Assembly (NCBI RefSeq): GCF_017874615.1
Contig: NZ_JAGIKV010000016.1
Coordinates: 1 to 64,000 of the forward strand
Direction of reading: 5' to 3'
DNA from: Paenibacillus xylanexedens
GTDB lineage: Bacteria; Bacillota; Bacilli; Paenibacillales; Paenibacillaceae
Length of the DNA: 64,000 nucleotides
This document shows positions 26,336 to 35,127 of this stretch, in pieces. The notes under the pieces are model-generated. The model was not told the origin of the DNA. It was given only the letters and a program-made list of their open reading frames with translations, and did no database searches. The position numbers and the translations under genes are program-made. Position 1 is the stretch's first letter. Each line of letters opens with the position of its first letter.

Positions 26336-27595
26336 ATGAGCTTTTTTAGTCGGTTTTTGAAGAGACAACAGCCGGAGGAACGTCCGCTGTTTTACGATAT
26401 TGTATGTCCTTATTGTTTCAGCAAGTTTTCACCGGAAGAGGTGGTGTTCCGCGCCGCCCATCACCGCGATGATGATGAGGACTACGCACTCGGGGAAGAT
26501 GCAAAGTTGAATCGGTATCGCGAAAGGTTCGGACTCGACACGGTATTTGATATGGAGGCGGTATTGGCACCTCATGATGTACCGGAGGAACACCGGATTT
26601 ATTCCGATAACATCGTGATGGGGCTGAACGATCGGTATGGTGTCGTTACGCGTCGCCGGTTGTGTCCGCAATGTCATAACGAGCTACCTGTTACGGCGGG
26701 TAAAGCACCGAGCAATATCATTTCCATTATTGGTGCATCCCAGGTGGGGAAATCCGTCTACATGACTTCATTAATTCATACATTGCAGCATTATACGGCT
26801 GATCATTTTGACGCGGCTTGCATGCCATTGAATGCGGAGATTAGCCGCCGGTTCCGTGCGGATTATGAAGAACCGTTGTTTGAACGGGGTGATCTGCTGG
26901 ATTCCACACAGAAGGAAAAGTTGCAGGAGCCGTTTATCTTCCAGTTTGTGTTCAAGGACGAAGATAAAGCGCCGCTGACACTGGTGTTCTTTGACGTTGC
27001 GGGTGAAGGTATGGTGGAGCAGGATTATCTCGGACTTCACGGGCAGCATATCAAGAACTCGGCAGGTATCCTGTTCATGGTGGACCCGCTTCAGATTCGT
27101 TCGATTCGGGACAAAATCCGCATTAACCTCGGCAACGAGCCGGGAGAGTGGACACCACGATACGATGAGCCACGTGACGTGGTACTGACGATGTTTGGAG
27201 ATTTTATTGCGTATCAGGACAAAGCCAAAACGAATATTCCAACGGCCGTTGTGCTCACGAAAAGCGACATGCTGCATTCCCTCAAGGATGAAGAGGGCGA
27301 CTATATCAAATCCAACAGTAATGTCTTCCGCAACATGGTGCACCGTGATTGGTTCGACTTAACCGAGTTCGAGAATATCGACGGGGAGATCCGGCGTTTT
27401 ATCGAGAAGGTGGATCGCCCATTCAAGGGCACGATGGATGTGTACTTCAAGGATACAGCCTATTTCGCAGTCTCTGCGCTGGGTAGCAATCCGGTGGATA
27501 TGAAATTGCAGGGTGTGGTTAGCCCGATCCGCGTGGATGAACCTTTCCTGTGGCTCCTGTACAAGCTGAAGTACATTGAGGGGAGAGTGGGATGA
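26336..27595 (+). CDS. zinc-binding TRAFAC-type GTPase (double-GTPase-like)
   Basis: A 419-aa cytoplasmic P-loop protein. Two CxxC pairs, Cys24/Cys27 (CPYC) and Cys110/Cys113 (CPQC), flank an inserted acidic segment and should form a zinc ribbon. The Walker A loop is GASQVGKS (133-140), the switch II/Walker B-like DVAGEG begins at Asp220, and the guanine-specificity motif is TKSD (308-311), a variant of NKxD. This matches the double-GTPase-type TRAFAC families reported beside GAP1 and VWA proteins in predicted conflict systems. ATG 26336 sits about 8 bases after GGGGAGG; a GTG at 26330 is less likely. It overlaps the next gene by 4 bp. Confidence 0.82.
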   Translation: MSFFSRFLKRQQPEERPLFYDIVCPYCFSKFSPEEVVFRAAHHRDDDEDYALGEDAKLNRYRERFGLDTVFDMEAVLAPHDVPEEHRIYSDNIVMGLNDRYGVVTRRRLCPQCHNELPVTAGKAPSNIISIIGASQVGKSVYMTSLIHTLQHYTADHFDAACMPLNAEISRRFRADYEEPLFERGDLLDSTQKEKLQEPFIFQFVFKDEDKAPLTLVFFDVAGEGMVEQDYLGLHGQHIKNSAGILFMVDPLQIRSIRDKIRINLGNEPGEWTPRYDEPRDVVLTMFGDFIAYQDKAKTNIPTAVVLTKSDMLHSLKDEEGDYIKSNSNVFRNMVHRDWFDLTEFENIDGEIRRFIEKVDRPFKGTMDVYFKDTAYFAVSALGSNPVDMKLQGVVSPIRVDEPFLWLLYKLKYIEGRVG

Positions 27596-30500
27596 TGCGT
27601 TCTTCCGTAACCCCGCCCATTGAACAACAGCTGTATACCCGGGAGCGGCGCGGGGTGTTTCGCACAACAGAGGGGTTTGATACGGTTGCGGCATCGCCGG
27701 GACTGGACCCTTCTTTTATCAAAAAAGTGCTTCACCCCTACTGTGTCTATGATGCTCCAGCGGAGCTAACAGGCCGTAGCGAGAAGGACGAGACGAAGTT
27801 TCCGGCTGCCATTCACCTGCTTCATCTGGAGAGTGGGGAGACAATCCTTGGGCAAAATGTGTACCAGTCTGCGGATTTCACCGGGCTGCGCAGTGCCTTT
27901 TTTGCACATAATTACGTCTTGTCTCCCGAACGCTCGGAAGAGCAGATGAAACAAGGCGGCTGGCTGGATGCCGTGTTCGCCACGTCCTATGACATCGAAC
28001 AAGGTACAGTTCTGCCAGCACTTGCTGAATTGCCTATATCACCTAGGAGCGGACAGGGTGGGGCGACCGATGCTGGCGTAGGATCACCCACCCAAGTGCT
28101 GAGCACCTTGAAGATGAACGAAGTGCTGTTCAAGCGCCTGCTCTATGCGGTAATGCAGTCTGTAGCGACACGCAGAAAAGTATACATTGCGCTGGACCTT
28201 CCCGCAGAGGAAGTGACCGCAGGGGGCAAAGGATTGTTACGTTTGCTGTACACGGCTTTACCATACGCATTCCGGCGGCAGCTGGGATTCATGACGTTTG
28301 CCAAGGAGCCACAGGCCAAGAAGGGCATCCACGTCCAGTTTGTTGAGCGAGGGACGTTACGTCCGAAAGACCGGAATACGGAGAAGGATTTCACCTTTGA
28401 TCTGGTATCCGGCAGAGTGACACATGCGGATGCATCTGTGGCGAAGTTACCTTATGCAGAATTCGCTTGGGCCTTATTGCAGGAACCTGCGGCGGCGGAT
28501 GCGTTCTATACGTTTGCGGATGAAATGTTGTCCGGCATGGAACCTGGGCGGGAACTTTCCATTGAAGCCTATGGCGAACTTGCGGTGTTCTATGGTCTTG
28601 AACAAGGCATGGAAGACCTGTATCTGGATAACAAAAGTCATGTCCTGAGTGGCTTGCTGACCTATTTGAGGCCGGATGGTGGCTTACAGCAACGTTCCCG
28701 TCTGAACGAGCTGTTCCTGACCTTGCTCAGCAGGGAACTGGACAGCGTGAAGCGTGAGAACGTACCCGAAGAAGACGTCGCAGCTCGCATTGGCGAATAT
28801 TTCAGTGTTGCCACGCCCGTGGTGCAATCCCGGATTGTGGACTATTTCATCTACGGTGTGAATAATGCCCGCGCCCAGAAGCGTATGCGCGCTGTGCAGG
28901 AATTGTATGCTGTGCTGGATCGGGATCCGCAGCTGAATCGGGCTTTCTTTGATAAAGTGCTGGCCAATGAATCACTCACTAAGCTGTTGTTCGAGCCTTA
29001 TCTGGACAATCAGCTGAAACGCACGGAATCGGCAGCGTACGTTGTGGAAGTGATCCGCAGATGGGTTACGTCCCATCCATCTGCGATCCACTACAGCTTC
29101 TTGCAGGAGCGCACAGCCAATGAGCTGCGTGAACGGTTATGTTCTGCGCCTAATCCGGTACAGTCTGCGAATGAAGCCCTCCAGCGTGTTAGCATACTGG
29201 ATCAGGTACCAGCTGAGAGTATTTATGATACAGGCATTACGGCACGAATTGGTCAATCTGAAGCTACAGCCCGCCCTAATCGCAAAGGGGGATCTCCGTC
29301 TGCCAGTCAAGATCCGGCATATCAGGAGGAGTTAACCCGCCTTGCAGACAAGCTTGCTTATGTCATTAACCTGTTTATGATTCAGGATCTGGATCTGGAT
29401 CGGGTTAACCGTGAACAGCTATTAAGCATTGATATTTTGCAGCATGGTAATGAGGTTCGGGATTGGGCGGCACGTCAGGGCTCTGATGTATCTGCTCGAA
29501 CGAACATGATGCTGGCTGCGAGAGTGTGGCTTAGTGGCGAGGGGAATGAAGAAGAGGCATTGGAGGCACTTTCCCTGGCAGAACGCAATGAACTTCAACG
29601 CTGGACGCGTCGCTGGCTTGCCGGAGAGCTGCAGGCTCATCCGGGGATTGCGGCATATGAAGCTTTGCCGATGGCTTTTTATCGGGGAGGAAGCGGCAGC
29701 AATCGGTTGGATTATCCTGGCCTGATTGAATTCATCCGCACCAATGCAAGTCGTGCTGAAGGGCTGTATCCATTCTTCGAATGGTCAGGAGATCATCGGA
29801 TGTTTGTCCGGGGTTCCAATGCGCATAAAGGATATGCAGATGCGATCGTGGCGTATTTCAAAGCCCATGACCGTGAAGCATTCAAGTCGAAGTCGGCTTT
29901 CAAACCGTATTACGTGAGAGCCAGCAAGACAATGAAGCCGGTCTATGACCGTGCGAAGACGGAATTGTCCTCTCCACTGGTGCGGATGCTAATGGGTAAA
30001 AGGAAAAATCTGTTCGGATTAATCCTCTTGATCCTGGTTCTGGGTATTGCTGGCGGTACATATGCATGGATGAAAGATTCTGTAGAGCCGCCAGTGGCAT
30101 CCCCTCCATCTACTCAGGAGCCTGTCATACCGGCTGAACCTGAGGTGCAGCTCGCGGAGCAGATTGCTTATATGATTCCTGCGAGTGAACAGGAGGGTAC
30201 GCAATCACCTGCTCAACTGGTGATCCGTTTCAGGAATGATACGGGAAGCACTGAGTTTGAGCAAGGCAAACTTCAATTGACGATGAAGGATGGCAGCACG
30301 CAGGAGTTGGATACTACAGGTAAGTGGGAGAGTTTTAATCGGAATGAGGAGCCAGATACCCAAGATACCTCTGATGGTGGCTCAGGAAGTACTTCCGAAG
30401 GAAGCACGGATGGTTCTTCAGCGGGAAACGCGGGGAACACAGAGCAGACGGAGGATGGCGATCAACAGGCGGATCCTTCAACATCGGGTGATTCCACTTC

Positions 30501-30813
30501 AGATCCTGCTACCGATACAACAACGGATACAGGGACGAATGCATCGTCTAATGTTGCGAGTGGAGACACGGATCAAGGGACCGATTCAGATCAGGCTACA
30601 GGATCGACATCGCCTGACACATCTGTATCCAATGAACAGGATGCGGATGCGACGACTTCTTCACAGATGTCTATTGGAGAGGTGGATCGCCTCTATCCGT
30701 ATGGATTGCAGATCGATCTTCCAGCAGATCTTGATGCCGAGAGCATTGTCAGTGTGAAAAGTACGCAGGGCAATATGACAGGGATCCAATTGATGCCGCA
30801 GCCGAAGCTGTAA
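27592..30813 (+). CDS. GAP1-like GTPase-associated protein with TM anchor
   Basis: A 1073-aa protein. The N-terminus (IEQQLYTRERRGVFRTTEGF, then DTVAASPGLDPSF) resembles the N-terminal GAP1 domain of GTPase-associated proteins. A long alpha-helical region follows to about residue 800. One transmembrane helix (about 805-827, FGLILLILVLGIAGG) is followed by an extracellular Ser/Thr/Asp/Gly-rich disordered stretch (about 915-1020) and a small C-terminal domain. So the GAP1 part would be cytosolic with the tail outside. The start overlaps the GTPase stop (ATGA), implying a GTPase/effector pair with fixed stoichiometry. The family match is from memory of its typical opening; the transmembrane and secreted extension is unusual and seen directly. 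Confidence 0.7.
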   Translation: MMRSSVTPPIEQQLYTRERRGVFRTTEGFDTVAASPGLDPSFIKKVLHPYCVYDAPAELTGRSEKDETKFPAAIHLLHLESGETILGQNVYQSADFTGLRSAFFAHNYVLSPERSEEQMKQGGWLDAVFATSYDIEQGTVLPALAELPISPRSGQGGATDAGVGSPTQVLSTLKMNEVLFKRLLYAVMQSVATRRKVYIALDLPAEEVTAGGKGLLRLLYTALPYAFRRQLGFMTFAKEPQAKKGIHVQFVERGTLRPKDRNTEKDFTFDLVSGRVTHADASVAKLPYAEFAWALLQEPAAADAFYTFADEMLSGMEPGRELSIEAYGELAVFYGLEQGMEDLYLDNKSHVLSGLLTYLRPDGGLQQRSRLNELFLTLLSRELDSVKRENVPEEDVAARIGEYFSVATPVVQSRIVDYFIYGVNNARAQKRMRAVQELYAVLDRDPQLNRAFFDKVLANESLTKLLFEPYLDNQLKRTESAAYVVEVIRRWVTSHPSAIHYSFLQERTANELRERLCSAPNPVQSANEALQRVSILDQVPAESIYDTGITARIGQSEATARPNRKGGSPSASQDPAYQEELTRLADKLAYVINLFMIQDLDLDRVNREQLLSIDILQHGNEVRDWAARQGSDVSARTNMMLAARVWLSGEGNEEEALEALSLAERNELQRWTRRWLAGELQAHPGIAAYEALPMAFYRGGSGSNRLDYPGLIEFIRTNASRAEGLYPFFEWSGDHRMFVRGSNAHKGYADAIVAYFKAHDREAFKSKSAFKPYYVRASKTMKPVYDRAKTELSSPLVRMLMGKRKNLFGLILLILVLGIAGGTYAWMKDSVEPPVASPPSTQEPVIPAEPEVQLAEQIAYMIPASEQEGTQSPAQLVIRFRNDTGSTEFEQGKLQLTMKDGSTQELDTTGKWESFNRNEEPDTQDTSDGGSGSTSEGSTDGSSAGNAGNTEQTEDGDQQADPSTSGDSTSDPATDTTTDTGTNASSNVASGDTDQGTDSDQATGSTSPDTSVSNEQDADATTSSQMSIGEVDRLYPYGLQIDLPADLDAESIVSVKSTQGNMTGIQLMPQPKL

Positions 30814-30911
30814 GTTATTTTATATGAGCATGTTGCATAGATTCATAAAGTGTCTTTTGACCCAATAATGAAAAATGCTGACTTCATACCTTATTAAACG
30901 AGCGTATGTGA

Positions 30912-30950
30912 GATGACCTTGAACTTTAGATTTCAAGGTCATCTTTTTTT
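30912..30950 (+). terminator. terminator closing the tubulin/VWA/GTPase cluster
   Basis: GATGACCTTGAA (30912-30923) pairs perfectly with TTCAAGGTCATC (30932-30943), followed by seven T. It is the first strong terminator after the cluster, which supports treating 16299-30813 as one transcriptional neighbourhood. Nothing else is seen between 30814 and 31150. Confidence 0.9.
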
Positions 30951-31168
30951 ATTTGATATGGCGGATATAGCAAACACATGAAAAAAACTCACACATTCAC
31001 AATTCAGACACAAAATTTGCGATTCAAGAGTTGAAAGACAGTCAGAAGTGATAAAGTGCGCGGAATGAATGAGAAAAGATCTCATGTGTACTTGAGAAGA
31101 GAGGGGGATTTTTGCTATAGAAAGACCAAATAAAGCACGAAAAGAGAAGAAAATTTGGTTTTTTATGT

Positions 31169-31198
31169 TGACAAATGATAATGATTATCAGTATCTTT
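31169..31198 (+). promoter_or_regulatory. Fur box inside a promoter
   Basis: TTGACA (31169-31174) and TATCTT (31193-31198) form a plausible promoter with 18-bp spacing. Between them lies TGATAATGATTATCA (31177-31191), a perfect palindrome matching the Fur consensus. Iron-bound Fur would block the polymerase directly, so the ATPase gene at 31301 is expected to be induced by iron starvation. Confidence 0.85.
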
Positions 31199-31300
31199 AG
31201 TGTAGAAGATATTTGCGTCGGAAATACACAGAATTAAAATTTCGTTTTTGTTGTCATAGCCGGATTACATAACCGGGATAAATGAGAGAGGGATGATCGC

Positions 31301-32185
31301 ATGTTTCGTCTGGAGACGACCAAGCTGGATATCGCTTATGAGGAAAGACTAATTGTAGAGGATCTGAATATTCAGATTCCCCAAGGAAAAATTACAGCAC
31401 TTGTTGGAGCCAATGGTTCAGGGAAGTCAACCATCCTGAAAACGATGGCACGTATTATGGCTCCAAAAGCAGGTAATGTATTGCTCGACGGGAAGTCCAT
31501 CCATAAACAGTCCACGCGTGAAGTTGCCAAGCAACTTGCGATTTTGCCACAGAATCCAACAGCCCCTGAAGGTCTTACCGTTACTGAACTGGTATCGTAT
31601 GGTCGCTTTCCTTATCAAAAAGGATTTGGCTCCATGCGTGCGGAAGATAAACGTATGATTGAATGGGCTATCGAAGTGACAGCCATGACTGAATTCCATG
31701 ATCGTCCGATTGATCAACTGTCCGGTGGACAGCGTCAACGTGCCTGGATTGCCATGGCACTTGCACAAGAAACAGATATCCTTTTCCTGGACGAGCCGAC
31801 TACGTTCCTGGATATGGCTCACCAGCTCGAAGTATTGCAATTACTGGAGCAACTGAATGCCACAGCCAACCGTACCATTGTTATGGTTGTGCATGACTTG
31901 AATCATGCTTCCCGCTATGCACATCACATGATTGGTATCAAAAAAGGTAACGCCATTGCTCATGGTTCACCTGTGGAAGTTATGAATTCGGATGTGCTTC
32001 GTGAAGTATTCAACATTGAAGCAGATATCGTGATTGATCCGCGTTCCGGTGTACCGCTCTGCTTGCCTTACGCTCTTGCAGGCGAACGCCAGCAATCGAA
32101 GACGCCAGAGCAGCTGGTCATGAACAGCGCGATGGTTCATGCTGGAGGACGGACAGAACCACGTGTCCAAGCGACAGGAAGTTAA
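31301..32185 (+). CDS. siderophore ABC transporter ATPase (FhuC/FepC-like)
   Basis: A 294-aa ABC ATPase that energises ferric-siderophore import. Walker A is GANGSGKST, the Q-loop follows as LPQNPTAPEGLTV, the signature is LSGGQRQRAW, Walker B is ILFLDEPTTFLD, and the switch His is in VMVVHDLNHASRYA, which is typical for the FecE/FhuC group. The C-terminal tail past residue 255 is longer and less conserved. No permease or binding protein is adjacent; the matching lipoprotein may be the one at 54202-55230. The Fur-controlled promoter at 31169-31198 explains its regulation. AGAGGGA precedes the ATG. Confidence 0.92.
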   Translation: MFRLETTKLDIAYEERLIVEDLNIQIPQGKITALVGANGSGKSTILKTMARIMAPKAGNVLLDGKSIHKQSTREVAKQLAILPQNPTAPEGLTVTELVSYGRFPYQKGFGSMRAEDKRMIEWAIEVTAMTEFHDRPIDQLSGGQRQRAWIAMALAQETDILFLDEPTTFLDMAHQLEVLQLLEQLNATANRTIVMVVHDLNHASRYAHHMIGIKKGNAIAHGSPVEVMNSDVLREVFNIEADIVIDPRSGVPLCLPYALAGERQQSKTPEQLVMNSAMVHAGGRTEPRVQATGS

Positions 32186-32221
32186 CGAAATGGGCCATAT
32201 GTGGTCCTTACATCATAGAAT

Positions 32222-32258
32222 GAAGCCGCTGTGCGCTATTGCACGCCGGCTCTTTTGC
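32222..32258 (+). terminator. terminator after the siderophore ATPase gene
   Basis: AGCCG-C-TGTGC pairs with GCAC-G-CCGGCT around GCTATT, followed by CTTTT. The stem has an internal mismatch, so efficiency may be moderate. Confidence 0.55.
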
Positions 32259-32311
32259 ATTCATGGGGAATTTGCAACGCATGGGGCAAAGGGGACGGGT
32301 AGACCCGGGAT

Positions 32312-32340
32312 TTGGTAATCGCATCGGATCGGTCTATAAT
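32312..32340 (+). promoter_or_regulatory. sigma-A type promoter of the glutathione peroxidase gene
   Basis: TTGGTA at 32312-32317 and a perfect TATAAT at 32335-32340 with exactly 17 bp between. The start codon of the peroxidase gene is 84 bases downstream. Confidence 0.65.
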
Positions 32341-32423
32341 AATAGGACAGGCTGTGGGTTCATTGGTTATGCCAACGTGCTCGAAACAGCCCAAACCAAC
32401 ATATGTCATGGGAGGAATCAGTC

Positions 32424-32903
32424 ATGTCCGTATATTCATATCAGGCGGTAACCACCGCGAACCAAGAAGTCTCACTGGATCTGTATCAAGGTAAAGTATT
32501 GGTCATTGCCAATACAGCCAGCAAGTGTGGGCTGACCCCGCAATACGGTGAATTGCAAAAGCTTTATGATCGTTATCGTGATCAAGGCTTGGTTGTACTG
32601 GGTTTCCCTTGTAACCAGTTTGGAGGGCAGGAGCCAGGTACAAGTGAGGAAGCGGAATCATTTTGCCAGATTAACTATGGTGTGAATTTCCCGGTGTTTG
32701 CCAAGGTAGATGTGAATGGTGAGGACACTCATCCCCTGTTCCAATACCTGAAGGAGCAACAACCTGGCGTAGGTGAAACTAGCGACATCCAATGGAACTT
32801 CACCAAGTTCCTCGTTAACCGCGAAGGTGAAGTAGTAGGTCGTGTTGAACCGAAAGAATCTCCGGAGACAATGATTGCAGATATCGAGAAATTGCTCGGT
32901 TAA
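32424..32903 (+). CDS. gpx: glutathione peroxidase family thiol peroxidase
   Basis: A 159-aa peroxidase of the GPx fold (BsaA-like in Bacillus), probably thioredoxin-dependent in these bacteria and used to remove hydroperoxides. The peroxidatic Cys35 lies in NTASKCGLTPQ. The family tetrad partners are in FPCNQFGGQEPG and WNFTKFLVNREG. The second Cys in FPCNQ is the resolving residue of Cys-GPx. It uses Cys, not selenocysteine. ATG 32424 follows GGGAGGA; an in-frame ATG at 32403 is too early. Standing alone between two terminators. Confidence 0.93.
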   Translation: MSVYSYQAVTTANQEVSLDLYQGKVLVIANTASKCGLTPQYGELQKLYDRYRDQGLVVLGFPCNQFGGQEPGTSEEAESFCQINYGVNFPVFAKVDVNGEDTHPLFQYLKEQQPGVGETSDIQWNFTKFLVNREGEVVGRVEPKESPETMIADIEKLLG

Positions 32904-32917
32904 TACATGAACGTTGA

Positions 32918-32954
32918 GAAGCCTGTCCTTGCATAAGCAAGGATGGGCTTCTTT
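32918..32954 (+). terminator. terminator after gpx
   Basis: GAAGCC-TG-TCCTTGC (32918-32932) pairs with GCAAGGA-TG-GGCTTC (32937-32951) with a 2-base symmetric bulge, followed by TTTG. The next ~290 bases to 33244 hold nothing I can identify. Confidence 0.75.
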
Positions 32955-33244
32955 GATTATTTTATATACGTGGATTTATTCTGTTCACAGGTAGGAGTTG
33001 GCTCCATGAAATCAACCCTGTAATGAAAATTGAAGCCATTTATTTTTTTGTAAAAGTTAAACAAGAATACAGGAGACGCCTCTAACTTTATACGTCCACA
33101 CGGCGTTCATACAGGGATCGCGGAAGCCATTACATAGCATAAACCCGATCAAATCCGGGGACAATGAAACCAATACAATGAAGGGAAAAAAGGCTTAAAT
33201 ACAGGGGAATGACCTCTTTCGACAAACTTTTTTTGCTCAACCTA

Positions 33245-33335
33245 TTGCAATGTGAAAAATATCACATTATAATGAGTGTATAAAGTGAAATAAATCACAT
33301 ACACAGTTTCGAGCAAGAAGTGAAATGTTTCACAA
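33245..33335 (+). promoter_or_regulatory. nox promoter with three Rex/Fnr-like operators
   Basis: A promoter TTGCAA (33245-33250) and TATAAT (33268-33273) with 17-bp spacing encloses TGTGAAAAATATCACA (33251-33266), which fills almost the whole spacer. Two more palindromes follow: AGTGAAATAAATCACA (33284-33299) and AAGTGAAATGTTTCACAA (33318-33335). The first fits the TGTGA-N6-TCACA form of CRP/Fnr-type regulators; the third also fits the redox repressor Rex. Both explain an NADH oxidase gene. A site in the spacer favours repression. Confidence 0.75.
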
Positions 33336-33388
33336 CCATAATAACCTTATATTCAAACTCATTTATATATTTCGAGGAGGAACTTTTA

Positions 33389-34750
33389 ATGAAAATCGCA
33401 GTTATCGGATGTACACACGCAGGAACCGCAGCCATCGTAAATACCGCCAAATTGTACCCGGATGCTACCATCACCGTGTACGAGCGCAATGACAATATCT
33501 CCTTCCTATCTTGTGGCATTGCGCTCTACGTAGGTGGAGTTGTGAAAGACCCTGACGGTTTGTTCTATTCTTCGCCTAATCAACTGGCAGAGCTTGGTGT
33601 TGAGACCAAGATGCTTCATGAAGTAACAGCAGTAGATGCCAAGGGCCATACCCTTCAGGCTAAAAACCTGCAAACCGGGGAAGAATTTGAAGATACGTTT
33701 GACAAACTGATCGTGACAACGGGTTCATGGCCTGTCGTTCCAAAGCTTGAAGGCATCGAGATGGATAACATTTTACTCTGCAAAAACTACAATCACTCCA
33801 ACACGATTATTGAAAAAGCCAAAGATGCCAAACGTGTTACCGTTGTAGGTGCAGGATATATCGGCGTAGAACTGGTTGAGGCTTTCCAGATGAACGGCAA
33901 GGAAGTTACCCTGATCGACAGTGTGGACCGTATTTTGAACAAATACCTGGACCCTGAATTCACGGATGCGATTGAAGATACGTTGACTGGACGCGGCATC
34001 AAGTTGGCTCTCGGTCAAACGGTACAGAAGTTTACTGGTGAAAATGGCAAAGTGACTAAGGTGATCACGTCCAAAGGAGAGTTTGAAACCGATCTGGTTA
34101 TTCTGTGCATTGGTTTCCGTCCAAATACAGAGCTGCTCAAAGGCCAAGTTGATATGCTGCCAAACGGTGCAATCGTCGTGGATAAATATATGCAAACCAG
34201 TCAAAAAGATGTCTTCGCTGCGGGTGACAGCTGTGCTATTCATTACAACCCAACAGGCAAAGCAGCGTACATTCCATTGGCGACCAACGCCGTGCGGATG
34301 GGTACACTCGTAGCTCGCAATCTGGTTCGTCCTACGACACCGTATATGGGTACGCAAGGAACATCGGGTATCAAAGTTTATGAGCAAAATATCGCGGGTA
34401 CCGGGATGACGGAAACGTCTGCTGCTGACGAAGGTCTGATTGTTGAATCTGTCGTACTGGAAGACAGCTACCGTCCGGAGTTCATGCCAACGGCTGAGAA
34501 ACTGTTGCTCAAAGTGGTATATGAGCAGGCTACTCGTCGGATCGTGGGAGCACAGGTGATGTCTCAGTTTGATCTGACCCAATCGATTAATACGATCTCG
34601 GTCTGCATCCAAAACAACATGACCGTAGATGAGCTGGCCTTCATCGACTTTTTCTTCCAGCCACATTACAACAAACCATGGAACTTCCTGAACACGGCTG
34701 GTCTGCAAGCACTGCCTCCAATAGAAGTAAAAGCACCAGCAATGGTGTAA
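33389..34750 (+). CDS. nox: NADH oxidase / CoA-disulfide-reductase-like flavoprotein
   Basis: A 453-aa FAD-dependent pyridine-nucleotide-disulfide reductase of the Nox/NoxE type, which reduces oxygen to water with NADH and so re-oxidises NADH when electron acceptors are short. The N-terminal FAD motif is MKIAVIGCTHAGTAAIVNTA, the redox-active single Cys is Cys42 in SFLSCGIALYVGG, the NAD-binding loop is VVGAGYIGVELVEAF, and the second FAD motif is VFAAGDSCAIHYN. The dimerisation domain at the end is complete. ATG 33389 follows GAGGAGG. It sits behind three Rex/Fnr-like operators. Water-forming versus peroxide-forming activity is not decidable. Confidence 0.92.
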   Translation: MKIAVIGCTHAGTAAIVNTAKLYPDATITVYERNDNISFLSCGIALYVGGVVKDPDGLFYSSPNQLAELGVETKMLHEVTAVDAKGHTLQAKNLQTGEEFEDTFDKLIVTTGSWPVVPKLEGIEMDNILLCKNYNHSNTIIEKAKDAKRVTVVGAGYIGVELVEAFQMNGKEVTLIDSVDRILNKYLDPEFTDAIEDTLTGRGIKLALGQTVQKFTGENGKVTKVITSKGEFETDLVILCIGFRPNTELLKGQVDMLPNGAIVVDKYMQTSQKDVFAAGDSCAIHYNPTGKAAYIPLATNAVRMGTLVARNLVRPTTPYMGTQGTSGIKVYEQNIAGTGMTETSAADEGLIVESVVLEDSYRPEFMPTAEKLLLKVVYEQATRRIVGAQVMSQFDLTQSINTISVCIQNNMTVDELAFIDFFFQPHYNKPWNFLNTAGLQALPPIEVKAPAMV

Positions 34751-34880
34751 GGAAGCAGAATAGATGGTTGAACAGCGATCTTGATAAACGCCATACAAAG
34801 ATAAGTCATGCTTGTCCGTAAATATGAGGTGTACAATAACTGCCAGGATTACGAAACAAGGCGGACGATTATAAAGGAAA

Positions 34881-34916
34881 AAGAAGACTGGCGAGTATAT
34901 CGTCAGTCTTCTTTTG
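34881..34916 (+). terminator. terminator after nox
   Basis: GAAGACTGGCGA pairs with TCGTCAGTCTTC around GTATA, with one G-T pair, preceded by A-run and followed by TTTTG. Probably bidirectional. Confidence 0.8.
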
Positions 34917-35001
34917 TGATTTTTTAGCTTCAAAAGGCCTTACTATACTCTTGCTGACTTAACTATTCCAAGACACTCTTAGAGTATCTTTTTAGACAAC
35001 A

Positions 35002-35019
35002 TTGTGATAATTTGCACAA
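35002..35019 (+). promoter_or_regulatory. imperfect Rex/Fnr-like operator before the formate/nitrite transporter
   Basis: TTGTGATAATTTGCACAA is an 18-bp inverted repeat whose outer five bases are symmetric (TTGTG/CACAA), similar in form to the operators before nox. It lies about 110 bases before the transporter start. I see no good promoter hexamers beside it, so its exact role is open. Confidence 0.5.
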
Positions 35020-35127
35020 AGTTTTGCGCAGTACCAAGATACAATTGAGATATGGTATTCAACGCATAAACAATGAAATTCAGGTCGTTTTTCCAAACGA
35101 TGAACAATGAAGGAGAGGATGAATGAT

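Noticed and set aside
33773..34933. 386-codon minus-strand frame over the NADH oxidase gene
   Set aside because: It lies opposite a well-supported gene with full cofactor motifs and has no ribosome site or family features.
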